A DNA stretch of 64,000 nt from positions 2,229,288 to 2,293,287 of the forward strand of contig JBAOIH010000001.1 of NCBI GenBank assembly GCA_037045645.1, given 5' to 3'. Below the pieces are notes generated by a model. It was not told the origin of the DNA. It made no database searches and saw nothing but the letters and a program-made list of their open reading frames with translations. Numbering within the stretch: the stretch's first letter is position 1; the number at the start of each line of letters is the position of its first letter. Shown in pieces: positions 11,045 to 20,457 of this stretch. Both the position numbers and the translations under genes were made by a program. This DNA comes from Nocardioides sp. (GTDB lineage: Bacteria > Actinomycetota > Actinomycetes > Propionibacteriales > Nocardioidaceae).

Positions 11045-12729
11045 CCAGCTCCTCCGGATCCGCACTCGCGTTCCGCCCTCACCCCGAGGCCGACGCCGAG
11101 CGCTACCGCGCCGTGGGCTGGTGGCCCCAGACCACCCTGGTCCACGACATCTATGACTGGGCCGTCCGGCAGCCGCGCCACGCGGCGATCGTGAGTTATC
11201 GCGCCGGTGCCACGACCTCCGACACGACCACATATGGCCAACTCACCGCGATGGCGGACCGCTTCGCCGCCTCCCTCGTGGAGCTGGGCGTGGAGAAGGA
11301 CGACGTCGTCTCGATCCAGGTGCAGAACGGCTGGGAGTTCGCCGTCGCCGCGATCGGTGCCGCTCGGGCCGGCGCGATCGTCAACCCGCTCGTCACGATC
11401 TTCCGTCGGCGCGAGCTCTCCTTCATGCTCGCCCGGGCGGACTCGCGGGTACTCGTGGTGCCGGGCGTGCTGCGCGGCTTCGACCACGCGGCACTGGCCA
11501 TGGAACTGGTCGAGGAGCTCGACGGGCTGCAGCACGTCGTCGTCGTCGACACCGACGGCACCACCCCGCCCGAGGGCGCCACCCGGTTCAGCGATCTCAT
11601 CGCGCACGGCGCGACGGACCCGGCGCAGGTGCTGGCAGGGCGCGAACGCGGCACCGACGAGCTCGCGTCGCTGATGTACACCTCCGGCACGACCGGCGAA
11701 CCCAAGGGGACGCTGCACACCTACAGCACGCTGTGGTCTGCGGGCCAGGCCGTGTTCGACAACCTCGGCCTGACCCACGAGGACGTGGCGTTCATGGCCT
11801 CCCCGATGGGGCACCTCACCGGCTATCTGTGGGGCCTTCTCATCCCACTGTCCCGCGGCATGACCACGGTGTTCCAGGAGGCCTGGAATCCCGGTCAGTT
11901 CCTCGACGTCATCGCAGACGAGGGCATCACCTGGACCATCGGCGCCACCCCGTTCGTGGTCGACTCCGTCGCCGAGCAGCAGGACCACCCTCGCCGGTTC
12001 GACTCCCTGCGCATCTTCGTGTGCGCGGGTGCGCCGATCCCGCCGGTGCTCTGCGTGCAGGCCGAGGAGGTGCTGGGCGCCAAGCTGGTCGCCCAGTGGG
12101 GCACCTCGGAGTGCGGCGGCTGCACGATCCACTCCCTCGACGACAGTGTCGACGTGGTCGCTGACAGCGACGGTCGTCCCAACGGCTACATGGAGGTCAA
12201 GCTCCTGGCCCCCGACGGCGGCCCCGCCCCGGTCGGCAGCGAGGGCAGGCTCGTTGTACGAGGACCGAGCGTGTTCGTCAACTACATCGGTCGCCCCGAT
12301 CTCTATGACGAGGTCGTGAGCGCCGATCACTGGTTCGACACCGGCGACCTCGGCATCGAACGTCGCGACGGCACCATCCGGATCACCGGGCGGGCCAAGG
12401 ACATCATCATCCGCGGCGGGGAGAACATCCCGGTCGTGGAGGTGGAGAACCTCCTCTACACGCATCCCGCGGTGAAGGAGGTCGCCGTGATCGGCGTCCC
12501 GGACCACCGGCTCGGCGAGAAGGGATGTGCGGTGGTCGTCTCGGACGGCACGCCCCTGACACTCGCCGATCTGACCCGGTTCCTCGACGAGCACGGCATG
12601 GCCAAGCAGTACTGGCCCGAACACCTGGTCGTGCTCAACGAGATGCCGCGCACGCCCAGCGGAAAGATCCAGAAGTTCATCCTCAAGGACACCGTCCCCG
12701 GCTCACTCGATGCCGGTGCCGGTGTCTGA
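11041..12729 (+). CDS. AMP-forming acyl-CoA ligase (cyclohexanecarboxylate-CoA ligase-like)
   Basis: This is a 562-residue ANL-superfamily acyl/aryl-CoA synthetase. Motif A3 is LMYTSGTTGEPKGTLH, A7/A8 is WFDTGDLG followed by ITGRAKDIIIRGGENI, and the C-terminal catalytic lysine motif is TPSGKIQKF. It activates a carboxylic acid with ATP and CoA. ATG 11041 overlaps the previous stop. It is about as long as the second ligase at 18713, and the two share most motifs and the N-terminal RYRAVGWW / RFRSNGWW block. They are paralogues that may accept different acids. Substrate assignment from sequence alone is weak. Confidence 0.88.
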   Translation: MTSSSGSALAFRPHPEADAERYRAVGWWPQTTLVHDIYDWAVRQPRHAAIVSYRAGATTSDTTTYGQLTAMADRFAASLVELGVEKDDVVSIQVQNGWEFAVAAIGAARAGAIVNPLVTIFRRRELSFMLARADSRVLVVPGVLRGFDHAALAMELVEELDGLQHVVVVDTDGTTPPEGATRFSDLIAHGATDPAQVLAGRERGTDELASLMYTSGTTGEPKGTLHTYSTLWSAGQAVFDNLGLTHEDVAFMASPMGHLTGYLWGLLIPLSRGMTTVFQEAWNPGQFLDVIADEGITWTIGATPFVVDSVAEQQDHPRRFDSLRIFVCAGAPIPPVLCVQAEEVLGAKLVAQWGTSECGGCTIHSLDDSVDVVADSDGRPNGYMEVKLLAPDGGPAPVGSEGRLVVRGPSVFVNYIGRPDLYDEVVSADHWFDTGDLGIERRDGTIRITGRAKDIIIRGGENIPVVEVENLLYTHPAVKEVAVIGVPDHRLGEKGCAVVVSDGTPLTLADLTRFLDEHGMAKQYWPEHLVVLNEMPRTPSGKIQKFILKDTVPGSLDAGAGV

Positions 12730-12783
12730 ACCCGAGTTCCATCCCTGCCGCACCTGCGGCCCCTACAGTGAAAGGCGGCGTCG

Positions 12784-13554
12784 ATGACGTCCTACACCGA
12801 GATCCTCACCGACGTGACCAACGGCGTCGGCCGGATCACCTTCAACCGCGTCAACCGGCGCAACGCTCTGAGCATCGAGGTCTTCACCGACCTCAGCGAC
12901 TGCCTCGACGAGTGGAAGACCAACGACGAGGTCGCCTGCGTGATGATCACGGGCGGTGAGGACGTCTTCTGCGCTGGCCTCGACCTCAAGTTGCAGTCGA
13001 TGTTCAACAACCTCGAGCGGCGTGCGGCCTATTCGGAGGCGTGCCTGCGCGCCTACGGCACGCTGCTGGACTACCCCAAGCCCACGGTGGCGGCCGTGGG
13101 TGGCCCCGCGCTCGGCGGCGGCTGCGACATCGCTGTCTTCTGCGACATCCGCGTGGGCGCGCGCAACGTGATCATGGGTTACCCCCAGATCAAGATGGGC
13201 CTGACCCCCTACTTCTCCCCGCTGTGGAAGATCGTCGGGCTCAGCCAGGCCAAGCTGCTCACCTTCTCCGGTGACCGCATCGACGCTGAGGAGGCCTTCC
13301 GCATCGGCCTGCTCGACCGTCTCGTCGACGCCGGTGGCGTCCTCGACGCGGCCACCGAGCTGTGCGAGTCGATCGCGGGCACCACCACCGCCTCGGCCGC
13401 CAACAACAAGGAGATGGCGCTGCGCTCGCCCGCCATGGACCCGATCAGCGCACTGGCCTACGAGACGCTCGCCTACCGCGAGGTCATCTGGCACGACGAG
13501 GTCGTGGAGCGGATCAACTCCGCCTACAGCAAGATCAGCTCCAGCATGAAGTAG
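12784..13554 (+). CDS. Enoyl-CoA hydratase/isomerase family protein
   Basis: This is a 256-residue crotonase-fold protein. The oxyanion-hole segments are CAGLDLKLQSM and AAVGGPALGGGCDIAVF. One glutamate typical of hydratases appears replaced in the region YPQIKMGLTPYF, so isomerase, hydrolase or ring-cleaving activity is also possible. It sits 54 bases after the CoA ligase and is the last gene of the plus-strand operon starting at 1638. A strong hairpin follows. Confidence 0.85.
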   Translation: MTSYTEILTDVTNGVGRITFNRVNRRNALSIEVFTDLSDCLDEWKTNDEVACVMITGGEDVFCAGLDLKLQSMFNNLERRAAYSEACLRAYGTLLDYPKPTVAAVGGPALGGGCDIAVFCDIRVGARNVIMGYPQIKMGLTPYFSPLWKIVGLSQAKLLTFSGDRIDAEEAFRIGLLDRLVDAGGVLDAATELCESIAGTTTASAANNKEMALRSPAMDPISALAYETLAYREVIWHDEVVERINSAYSKISSSMK

Positions 13555-13572
13555 TCAGCACTCGCTCCACGC

Positions 13573-13606
13573 CAGTGGCGCCGTCCCCTCCGGGGCGGCG
13601 CCACTG
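13573..13606 (+). terminator. Terminator of the carboxylase-hydratase operon
   Basis: An 11-bp perfect stem (13573-13583 / 13596-13606) lies 18 bases past the hydratase stop codon. A second hairpin for the opposing gene follows immediately. Confidence 0.8.
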
Positions 13607-13642
13607 TCCTTGTGTGCTCCGGGTCGTTCCACGCACACACGA

Positions 13643-13678
13643 ACGAGGGCGCCGCCCGGATTCGGACGGCGCCCTCGT
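13643..13678 (-). terminator. Terminator of the Liv transporter operon
   Basis: A 12-bp perfect stem (13643-13654 / 13667-13678) lies 43 bases past the stop of the minus-strand binding-protein gene. The paired back-to-back hairpins separate two convergent operons. Confidence 0.75.
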
Positions 13679-13721
13679 GAGGGTCCTCGGCGGGTTGGGA
13701 GGTGCCCGACGAGAGGTGCGA

Positions 13722-14898
13722 CTACTCGATCGTCACCTGCTGGTTGCTGCCTCCCTTGGCCTGGTAGGTCACCAGGAAGGAGCCACCGAAGCCGTCGTGG
13801 CTGTCGGCGAAGGAGATGGTCGAACCGGTCGAACCGGCAGCACCGTCGAGCGGCTCGAGGCCGGTGATGGCCTCGGCCAGCTTGTCGCCGGCGCCGTCGC
13901 CCTTGGTGTCGATGAGTGCCTGGATCGCGATCCGCGTGGCGTCATAACTCTGGACGGCCGCGTCGGGGTACTGCTGCTTGGCGTCGTACTCCGCCTCGTA
14001 GGCCTCCTTGAACTCCTTGAAGGCCGGCTTCTCGGTGTCGACCGACGCCGGGAAGTAGGCACCGGGGAAGCTTGTCGTAGGCGTCGCCGCCGACCTCGAA
14101 GGCGTCGGGGAAGCCCACGCCGACCAGACCGATGATCGGGATGTCCACGCCCTGCTCGACCATCGTCTTGGCGATGAGGCCGTGGTCGGCGCCAGTGGAG
14201 CCACCGATCATGACGGCGTCGGCACCCTGGTCACCCAGCGAGCGCACCGGGCCGGACATGTCCGTGCCGGCGAGCGCATACTCGATCGGCTTGCCCGACA
14301 GCGGCAGGGAGATCTCCTTGGCGAACTGCTCGAACATGCCGGCGAGGGCGGGACCCACCGCGCCGTTGTCGGCGAGGATGCCGGCCTTCTTGGAGCCGAG
14401 CGCCTGGGTGATCTCGGCGACCGCCCTGGCCTGGTCGATGGCGGTGGCGGCGACACGGAAGGTGTACTTGGCGCCGTCGGTGATGCCGGGCGAGGACGAG
14501 GCCGAGGCCAGGTAGACGACCTTGTTGCGCTCGGCGACCTCGCGGATGGCGAGGCCCTCGGCACTGGAGAGGCCACCGACGAGCACGGCGACCTCGTCGA
14601 CGGTGATGGCACGGGTCGCGACGCGGGAGGCGACGTCGGGCGAGAGCTCGTCGTCATAGACCTTGAGCTCGATGTCCTTGCCGTCGATGCCGCCGTCCTC
14701 GTTGGCCTGAGCGACGGCGAGCTTGGCCGCGTTGACCATCATCTCGGCGGTGTCGGCGTTGGAGCCCTTGAGCGGGGCGACGAAGCCGATGGTGACCTTG
14801 TCGTCGCTGCTGCCCGAGCCGCCGCCGCACGCGCTCAGCGCGAGGAGGGCCGCGGCGGCCACGGGGGCCACCAGAATCTTGCGCAAACTGCTCTTCAT
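13722..14898 (-). CDS. ABC transporter substrate-binding lipoprotein (LivJ/K-like)
   Basis: This ~391-residue periplasmic-binding-fold protein starts with a lipoprotein signal (MKSSLRKILVAPVAAAALL, then lipobox LSAC followed by GGGSGSS). The mature part has the branched-chain amino-acid binding-protein pattern (VTIGFVAPLKGSNADTAEMM; SSAEGLAIREVAERNKVVY). ATG 14898 is preceded by AGGAGA. The frame breaks at GAAGCTT (14067-14073), and removing one base gives YDKLPGAYFPASVDT and a span divisible by three. It is the last gene of the Liv operon and would capture the acid or amide substrate outside the membrane. Confidence 0.87.
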
Positions 14899-15000
14899 GT
14901 CGGTTCTCCTGGGGTGTGTCACCGGTGGTGGCCGGTGGACTGGGTGGGGCTGGTGCTGGGTGGTGCGGGTTTCCGAGAGGGAGGTTCGGAGGCGGCTGCC

Positions 15001-15726
15001 TCAGAAGTAGGCGCGCTGGACCTCTTCGTGCGAGAGCTCGTCGACCCGGCCGTTGGCGACGACCTGGCCCTTCCTCAGCACGACGAGTTCGTCGCACAGC
15101 GTCCGCAGACGCGTTCCGCTCTGTTCGACGACGAGCACCGAGACGCCACGCTCACGCAGCGAACCGATGGCCTCATAGATCTTGGCCACCACGACGGGGG
15201 CCAGGCCCAGTGAAGGCTCGTCGAGCAGGAGCAGCCGCGGCTCGCGAACGATCGCGCGGCTCAGCGAGAGCATCTGCTGCTCGCCACCCGAGAGCAGGCC
15301 GGCCAGTTGCGACTCGCGGCTCTCGAGAATGGGGAAGAGCTCGTGGATGAGCTCCAGGTGGGAGCGCAGCTTGGCCGCCGCGCCGCGGTTGGTGAGGGCG
15401 CCCGTGGCGAGGAGGAGGTTCTCCTTCACGGTGAGCGACTTCAGGACCATGTGGCCTTCGGGGAGGAAGGCCATCCCGTTGCGGCTGGTGCGGTCGGAGG
15501 GGTGACCGGTGGTGTCCTCGCCGTGGAACGTGATGCTCCCCGAGTGGGGCTTGAGCTGCCCGGAGATCACCTTCATCAGGGTGGACTTGCCGGCGCCGTT
15601 GAGGCCGGTGACACCGACCGCATGGCCGGGACCGACGGTGAGGTCGACCCCCCGCAGCACGTCGACACGCTTGTTGTAGCCCGCGTGCACTCCGCGCACT
15701 TCCAGTGCGTTCGTCGTCTCGCTCAC
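15001..15726 (-). CDS. Liv-type ABC transporter ATPase (LivF-like)
   Basis: This 241-residue ATPase has Walker A GLNGAGKST, the signature LLSGGEQQMLSLSRA, Walker B LLLLDEPSLGLAP and a switch histidine region with VLVVEQS. Its GTG start overlaps the stop of the LivM-LivG fusion (GTGA). It is one of two nucleotide-binding subunits of the importer. About 100 bases separate it from the binding-protein gene downstream. Confidence 0.9.
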   Translation of the reverse strand: MSETTNALEVRGVHAGYNKRVDVLRGVDLTVGPGHAVGVTGLNGAGKSTLMKVISGQLKPHSGSITFHGEDTTGHPSDRTSRNGMAFLPEGHMVLKSLTVKENLLLATGALTNRGAAAKLRSHLELIHELFPILESRESQLAGLLSGGEQQMLSLSRAIVREPRLLLLDEPSLGLAPVVVAKIYEAIGSLRERGVSVLVVEQSGTRLRTLCDELVVLRKGQVVANGRVDELSHEEVQRAYF

Positions 15727-17564
15727 AGCGCTGCCTCTCCCAGATATGCCTCGATGACGTCGCGGTTGGCGAGGACCTCGTCGGGGGTGCCCTCGGCGAG
15801 TACGGCGCCCTGGTTCATCACGACCATGCGATCGGCGGCGCGAACCACGAACCCGACGTGGTGGTCGATGAGGATCACCGAACGGCCCTGCGAGCGGAGC
15901 TGCTCGATGACGTGGAGCAGGTCCTCGAGATCGTTCTCGGTGAGTCCGGCACCTGGTTCGTCGAGCAGCAGGAGGCCGGGGTCGAGGGCGAGACCGCGAG
16001 CGATCTCGGCCAGACGGAGCACGCCGTAGGGCTGGGAGTCCGCGTCGCCGTCGGCATAGCGGCCGACGCCGACCTCGGTGAGGTTCTCCAACGCCGTGGC
16101 GTGGTGGATCTCGTCGTCGCGACGCGACTTGCGGCTGTGGAACAGCTGGCCGAGGAATCCGGCGCGGCTGTGGACCTCGCCGCCGAGCATCACGTTCTCG
16201 AGGATGCTCAGGTCGGGGACCAACGCGGGCACCTGGAAGGTCCGCGCGATGCCGGCCTGACGGATGCTGTGCTTGCGCTGACCGATCAGCGACTCACCCT
16301 TGAGGGAGATCGCTCCCGACGTGACCGGCACCTCGGCGGTGATCGCGTTGAGCAGCGACGTCTTGCCGGCGCCGTTGGGGCCGATCAGTCCGACCACCTC
16401 ACCGGGACGCACGGACAGCGAGACCTCCTTAACCGCGACGACACCGCCGAAACGCACCGTCACGTCTTGGAGGTCCAGCACCGGCTCACCAGTGGCGGGC
16501 TGTCGTACGGGACGCTCGTGGGCCGTGACCGTCCGCTGCTCGTGCGAGGCGGCGGGCGTGCCACTCTCGGCGGAGCGGTGCGCCTTCTCGCGGCGCCAGG
16601 CGAGCGCGGAGCTGATCCAGCCCGCGACTCCCTTGCGGCCGAAGGTCATCAGGAAGATCACGGCGACGCCGTAGACCAGCGGCTGGTTGTCACCCATGTG
16701 GATGCCGAGCTCGTCGAGGCCGAGGAGCACGCCGACGCCCAGGAAGGGGCCGAGGAAGCTGCCGGCACCACCGATGACGGTCGCCAGCAGGAGCTCGATC
16801 AGGCGGTGGATGCCGAACGCCTCGGGCGCGATCGTGAGCTGGAAGTGGGCATAGAGCGCACCGGCCAGGCCGGCGAGTCCGCTGGAGACCACGAAGGCCA
16901 GCAGGCGCAGGCGGGCCGCGTCCACACCGACGGTCGGCAAAACGTTGGGCGTCTCGCGCAGCGCCACGAGCTTGCGACCCAGGGCCGAGCGGTGGATGCG
17001 CAGCATCAGGTCACCGACGAGCCAGGCCACCACGGCACACAGCCACAGATATTCGGTCGTACCGCCGACCAGCGAGGTCTCGCCGATGCTGGGCGGGGTG
17101 ATCGAATAGATCCCGGCCGCACCGCCCGTCACCGAGGTCCACTTCGAGAAGACCTCGGTCACCGCCACCGCGAAGGCGAGGGTGACGATCGCGATGAAGA
17201 TCGAGCGCAGTCGCGCCGTGGGTGCAGCGATCGCGCCGCCCAGCGCTGCGGAGAGCACGAAGGCGAAGACGATGGCCAGCCAGAACGACCAGCCCCAGTT
17301 GTTCTCCGCATAGACCGAGGCATAGGCGCCGACGCCATAGAGGGCGACGCTCGCCAGGGAGAAGATGCCGGCATAGCCGAAGACCAGGTTGAAGCTGGAG
17401 GTCAGCACATAGGCGATGCAGCCGGCTGTCGCGAGGTGGCGGTAGTAGCCGTCCTCGGACACGGCGAGCACCATGACGGCGAGTGCGATGGGCAGGGCCA
17501 GGTGCGGCCAGACCCGCCGCAGCCACCCGGCCACGGACCTCGTGTTGTCGAGCTGCGCGTTCAC
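15723..17564 (-). CDS. Fused Liv permease-ATPase (LivM-LivG)
   Basis: This is a 613-residue fusion. The N-terminal ~330 residues are a LivM-type permease with about ten hydrophobic segments and the loop VGVDAARLRLLAFVVSSG. A ~50-residue linker leads to a LivG-type ATPase with Walker A GPNGAGKTS, Walker B LLLLDEPGAGLTEND and IDHHVGFV. I chose GTG 17564 because it overlaps the LivH stop (GTGA) and permease homology starts there. The frame is open upstream but runs antisense over LivH. Confidence 0.9.
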   Translation of the reverse strand: MNAQLDNTRSVAGWLRRVWPHLALPIALAVMVLAVSEDGYYRHLATAGCIAYVLTSSFNLVFGYAGIFSLASVALYGVGAYASVYAENNWGWSFWLAIVFAFVLSAALGGAIAAPTARLRSIFIAIVTLAFAVAVTEVFSKWTSVTGGAAGIYSITPPSIGETSLVGGTTEYLWLCAVVAWLVGDLMLRIHRSALGRKLVALRETPNVLPTVGVDAARLRLLAFVVSSGLAGLAGALYAHFQLTIAPEAFGIHRLIELLLATVIGGAGSFLGPFLGVGVLLGLDELGIHMGDNQPLVYGVAVIFLMTFGRKGVAGWISSALAWRREKAHRSAESGTPAASHEQRTVTAHERPVRQPATGEPVLDLQDVTVRFGGVVAVKEVSLSVRPGEVVGLIGPNGAGKTSLLNAITAEVPVTSGAISLKGESLIGQRKHSIRQAGIARTFQVPALVPDLSILENVMLGGEVHSRAGFLGQLFHSRKSRRDDEIHHATALENLTEVGVGRYADGDADSQPYGVLRLAEIARGLALDPGLLLLDEPGAGLTENDLEDLLHVIEQLRSQGRSVILIDHHVGFVVRAADRMVVMNQGAVLAEGTPDEVLANRDVIEAYLGEAAL

Positions 17565-18415
17565 ACTCGCTCTCCTGTCTTCTGGGACGCGAAGATGCCG
17601 GCGGGACGGACGGCGAGTCCGACCAGCAGCAGGACCAGCGCGGGGGTCAGGGGGATCTGCATCTCGACGATGCGCTCCACGGTGGCGCCGACCAGGCACA
17701 CCACCGTGACGCCGAGGACGCTCGCGCGGACCGAGGCGATGCCACCGAAGACGACTCCGACCAGGGCCGTGATCATCAGCGGCATGGCAGCGGTCTCGGA
17801 GATCGCGGCGAGGCTGGCCTGCATCACGCCGCCGAGGGCGCTGCACGCGCCGCCGACGAACCACGTTACGAAGTGGAAGTTGACGGTGCGGTGCCCATAG
17901 AGCCGTACGAGTTCCTCGTCGTTGGCGCTGGCCTCCATGCCGCGGCCGAAGAGCGTGCGGTCGAAGAGCGCGACGACGATCACGACACTGAGCAGTGAGA
18001 AGGCGATGACCAGCAGGCGCTGCACGCTGACGTTGGTCCCGGCCAGGCTCACCGATCCGGACACCCAGGTGGGGCCGGAGCGGGGGCTGGTGCCGAAGAC
18101 CTCGTCGCCCACCATCTGCAGGATGAGTGCGAAACCCAGCGTGGCCAAGGTCATCGCGACGGGCGGAGTACCGCGCACCTTGCCGGGCAGCACCGAGACG
18201 GCGAAGGTGACGACGCCGATGAGGCCGCCGATCACCAACGTGCCGATCGCGCCGAGGATGCCGCCGCCCAGCGCGACATAGACATAGCCGGAGACCACGC
18301 AGGTCGCGCCGGCGGCGAAATTGATGACACCGCCGATCCGATAGACCAGCACCAGGCCCATGGCGATGGGGGCCAGCACCGCCACTTGCGACAGTGCAGT
18401 CAGCAGGACTTGCAT
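17561..18415 (-). CDS. Liv-type ABC permease (LivH-like)
   Basis: This is a 284-residue integral membrane protein with about eight hydrophobic segments and the LivH hallmarks GLVLVYRIGGVINFAAG, near the N-terminus, and ASANDEELVRLYGH. ATG 18415 has a GAGAAGG ribosome site. It is the first gene of the minus-strand Liv operon (LivH, LivMG, LivF, binding protein) and is divergent from the second CoA ligase. Confidence 0.88.
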   Translation of the reverse strand: MQVLLTALSQVAVLAPIAMGLVLVYRIGGVINFAAGATCVVSGYVYVALGGGILGAIGTLVIGGLIGVVTFAVSVLPGKVRGTPPVAMTLATLGFALILQMVGDEVFGTSPRSGPTWVSGSVSLAGTNVSVQRLLVIAFSLLSVVIVVALFDRTLFGRGMEASANDEELVRLYGHRTVNFHFVTWFVGGACSALGGVMQASLAAISETAAMPLMITALVGVVFGGIASVRASVLGVTVVCLVGATVERIVEMQIPLTPALVLLLVGLAVRPAGIFASQKTGERV

Positions 18416-18712
18416 CGGGCCTTCTCCTTGGGTCAGGTGCCTCTGGGTCACACTTCCACGTCATGGATTCGCCGGGTTATTATGCGACAGTGGGATTGCG
18501 TTGCGCTCCAGTCTGTGTCACATTTCATACGAGTGTCAAGGGTCACATCGCGGAAGGTTCAAACCGCTCGGTCACGGTCGAACTCCCACGAGAGACCAGG
18601 ACACCACGGAGCAGGGACACTTCTACCCGAGAGTCTCAACGTTTACTCAAAACAGGCCATCTGCTTGAAGACAAGCAGCGCCAACGTCCACCAAATCAGG
18701 AGCTGGGAAACC
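18416..18712. promoter_or_regulatory. Divergent promoter region, Liv operon / CoA ligase
   Basis: These 297 bases between two divergent genes are comparatively AT-rich (for example around 18475-18540) and must hold both promoters. The ligase has an AGGAG ribosome site a few bases before ATG 18713. I see no convincing operator palindrome. Confidence 0.5.
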
Positions 18713-20398
18713 ATGACCTCAACCGTTAGCCTCGACCCCATGACGTGGCAGCGACAGGTGTCGCCCGAAGACCAGGAGCGCTTCCGGAGCAACGGCTGGT
18801 GGCGCGATGTCACTGCGCTCGACGAGTTCCTCGACTCGGTCGCCCGCCACCCCCACAAGGCCGCCGTCGTGGCCTACTCCAAGGACAACCCGATCCCGTT
18901 CACGGTGACCTACGGCCAGCTCGGCGCGATGGTCGACCGCTGCGCCCTGGCCTACCTCGAGCACGGCGTCGGCAAGGGTGACGCGGTCACGATCCAGCTG
19001 CCCAACGTGTGGCAGTTCCCCGTCGCCGTCCTCGCCGCGATGCGCATCGGCGCCCTGCCCAACCCGGTGCCGCACATCTATCGCGGGCACGAGCTGCGCT
19101 TCATGCTCAACCACGCGCAGAGCAAGCTCTATGTCATCCAGTCGGACTTCCGCGGCTTCTCGTTCATCGACATGGCGCGCAACCTGCGCGTCGAGGCCCC
19201 GGCACTCGAGCACATCGTGACGATCGGCGCACAGCACGACGACACCCTCGACTTCGACCAGGTCTTCCTCGGCACGCCGCGCGAGCTCGAGCCCGGTGCA
19301 CGGAAGCGCCTCGACGCGATGCGCCCCAAGGCCGATGACCCCGCCTTCCTCATGTTCACCTCGGGCACCACCGGCCAGCCGAAAGCGGCGCTGCACTCCT
19401 TCAACACCGTCTGGTCGGCCGGTCGCGGCATCACCGAGGGCGTGGAGGCCGGTCCCGACGACGTGTGCTTCATGGCCTCGACCGTCGGTCACCTCACCGG
19501 CTTCTATTGGGGCACCGTCTTCCCGCTGTCGATCGGCCAGAAGATCGTCTACCAGGACGTCTGGGACGCCGCGGCCCTGCTCGACATGGTCGAGCGCGAG
19601 GGCGTCAGCTGGACGGTCTCCGCGACGCCGTTCGTCCTCGACATGGTCAAGGAGCAGCAGCGACAGCCGCGCCCGCTCGCCAGCCTGCGTGCCTTCGCGT
19701 GCGGCGGAGCCCCGATCCCGCCGACCGCAGCGATCGCCGCCAAGGACGTCCTCGACATGGACCTGGTCTCTTTGTGGGGCATGACCGAGGTCGGTACGTG
19801 CACGGTCCACCACGTGGGCGTACCGGTGGAGACGCTGGCGGCCAGCGACGGCATGCAGGTCGACTTCATGGACCTGCGCATCGTCGATGACGAGTTCAAC
19901 CCGGTCGCCGACGGCGAGGAGGGGCGACTGCAGGTACGCGGTCCGAGCATCATCCTCGGCTACTACGAGCAGCCCGACAACACCGCTGCCGCCGAGACCC
20001 CCGACGGCTGGTTCGAGACCGGCGACCTCGGCATGCACGTCCCCGACGGCGGTGTCCGCATCACCGGTCGCAGCAAGGACATCATCCTGCGCGGTGGCCA
20101 GAACGTCCCCGTCGTCGAGATCGAGAACGCCCTGATCACCCACCCGCACATCGCCGAGGTGGCCGTCGTCGCCTACCCCGACGACCGCATGGGTGAGCGC
20201 GGTTGTGCCGTGATCGTTCCCGAGGGCGAGGCCCCGACCCTGGCGGACCTCCAGGAGCACCTGTCAGCAGCCGGCCTGGCCAAGCAGTTCTGGCCCGAGA
20301 TGATCAAGATCGTCGACGCCATGCCGCGTACGCCTTCAGGAAAGATCCAGAAGTTCATCCTGCGCGACCAGGTCAAGTCGGAGGTCACCGCCTCCTGA
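18713..20398 (+). CDS. AMP-forming acyl-CoA ligase, second copy
   Basis: This 561-residue ANL-family CoA ligase has the P-loop LMFTSGTTGQPKAALHS, the hinge WFETGDLGMHVPDGG with SKDIILRGGQN, and the catalytic lysine region TPSGKIQKFILRDQ. It is a paralogue of the ligase at 11041. The frame is open 327 bases upstream, but homology and the ribosome site place the start at ATG 18713. Its promoter faces away from the Liv importer, so uptake and activation are probably co-regulated. Confidence 0.88.
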   Translation: MTSTVSLDPMTWQRQVSPEDQERFRSNGWWRDVTALDEFLDSVARHPHKAAVVAYSKDNPIPFTVTYGQLGAMVDRCALAYLEHGVGKGDAVTIQLPNVWQFPVAVLAAMRIGALPNPVPHIYRGHELRFMLNHAQSKLYVIQSDFRGFSFIDMARNLRVEAPALEHIVTIGAQHDDTLDFDQVFLGTPRELEPGARKRLDAMRPKADDPAFLMFTSGTTGQPKAALHSFNTVWSAGRGITEGVEAGPDDVCFMASTVGHLTGFYWGTVFPLSIGQKIVYQDVWDAAALLDMVEREGVSWTVSATPFVLDMVKEQQRQPRPLASLRAFACGGAPIPPTAAIAAKDVLDMDLVSLWGMTEVGTCTVHHVGVPVETLAASDGMQVDFMDLRIVDDEFNPVADGEEGRLQVRGPSIILGYYEQPDNTAAAETPDGWFETGDLGMHVPDGGVRITGRSKDIILRGGQNVPVVEIENALITHPHIAEVAVVAYPDDRMGERGCAVIVPEGEAPTLADLQEHLSAAGLAKQFWPEMIKIVDAMPRTPSGKIQKFILRDQVKSEVTAS

Positions 20399-20410
20399 CC
20401 CACGCACGCG

Positions 20411-20442
20411 CGAAGGGCCCGGCGGAGCGGCCGGGCCCTTCG
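20411..20442. terminator. Bidirectional terminator between CoA ligase and PaaX-like gene
   Basis: A 13-bp perfect GC-rich stem (20411-20423 / 20430-20442) with a 6-base loop sits between two converging genes, 12 bases after one stop and 15 before the other. It can serve both strands. Confidence 0.8.
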
Positions 20443-20457
20443 TCGTCGCGTGCTGGC

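Noticed and set aside
15723..18464. 913-residue LivM-LivG ORF taken at full length
   Set aside because: The N-terminal ~300 residues are antisense to nothing useful and overlap LivH in another frame. Homology starts at GTG 17564.
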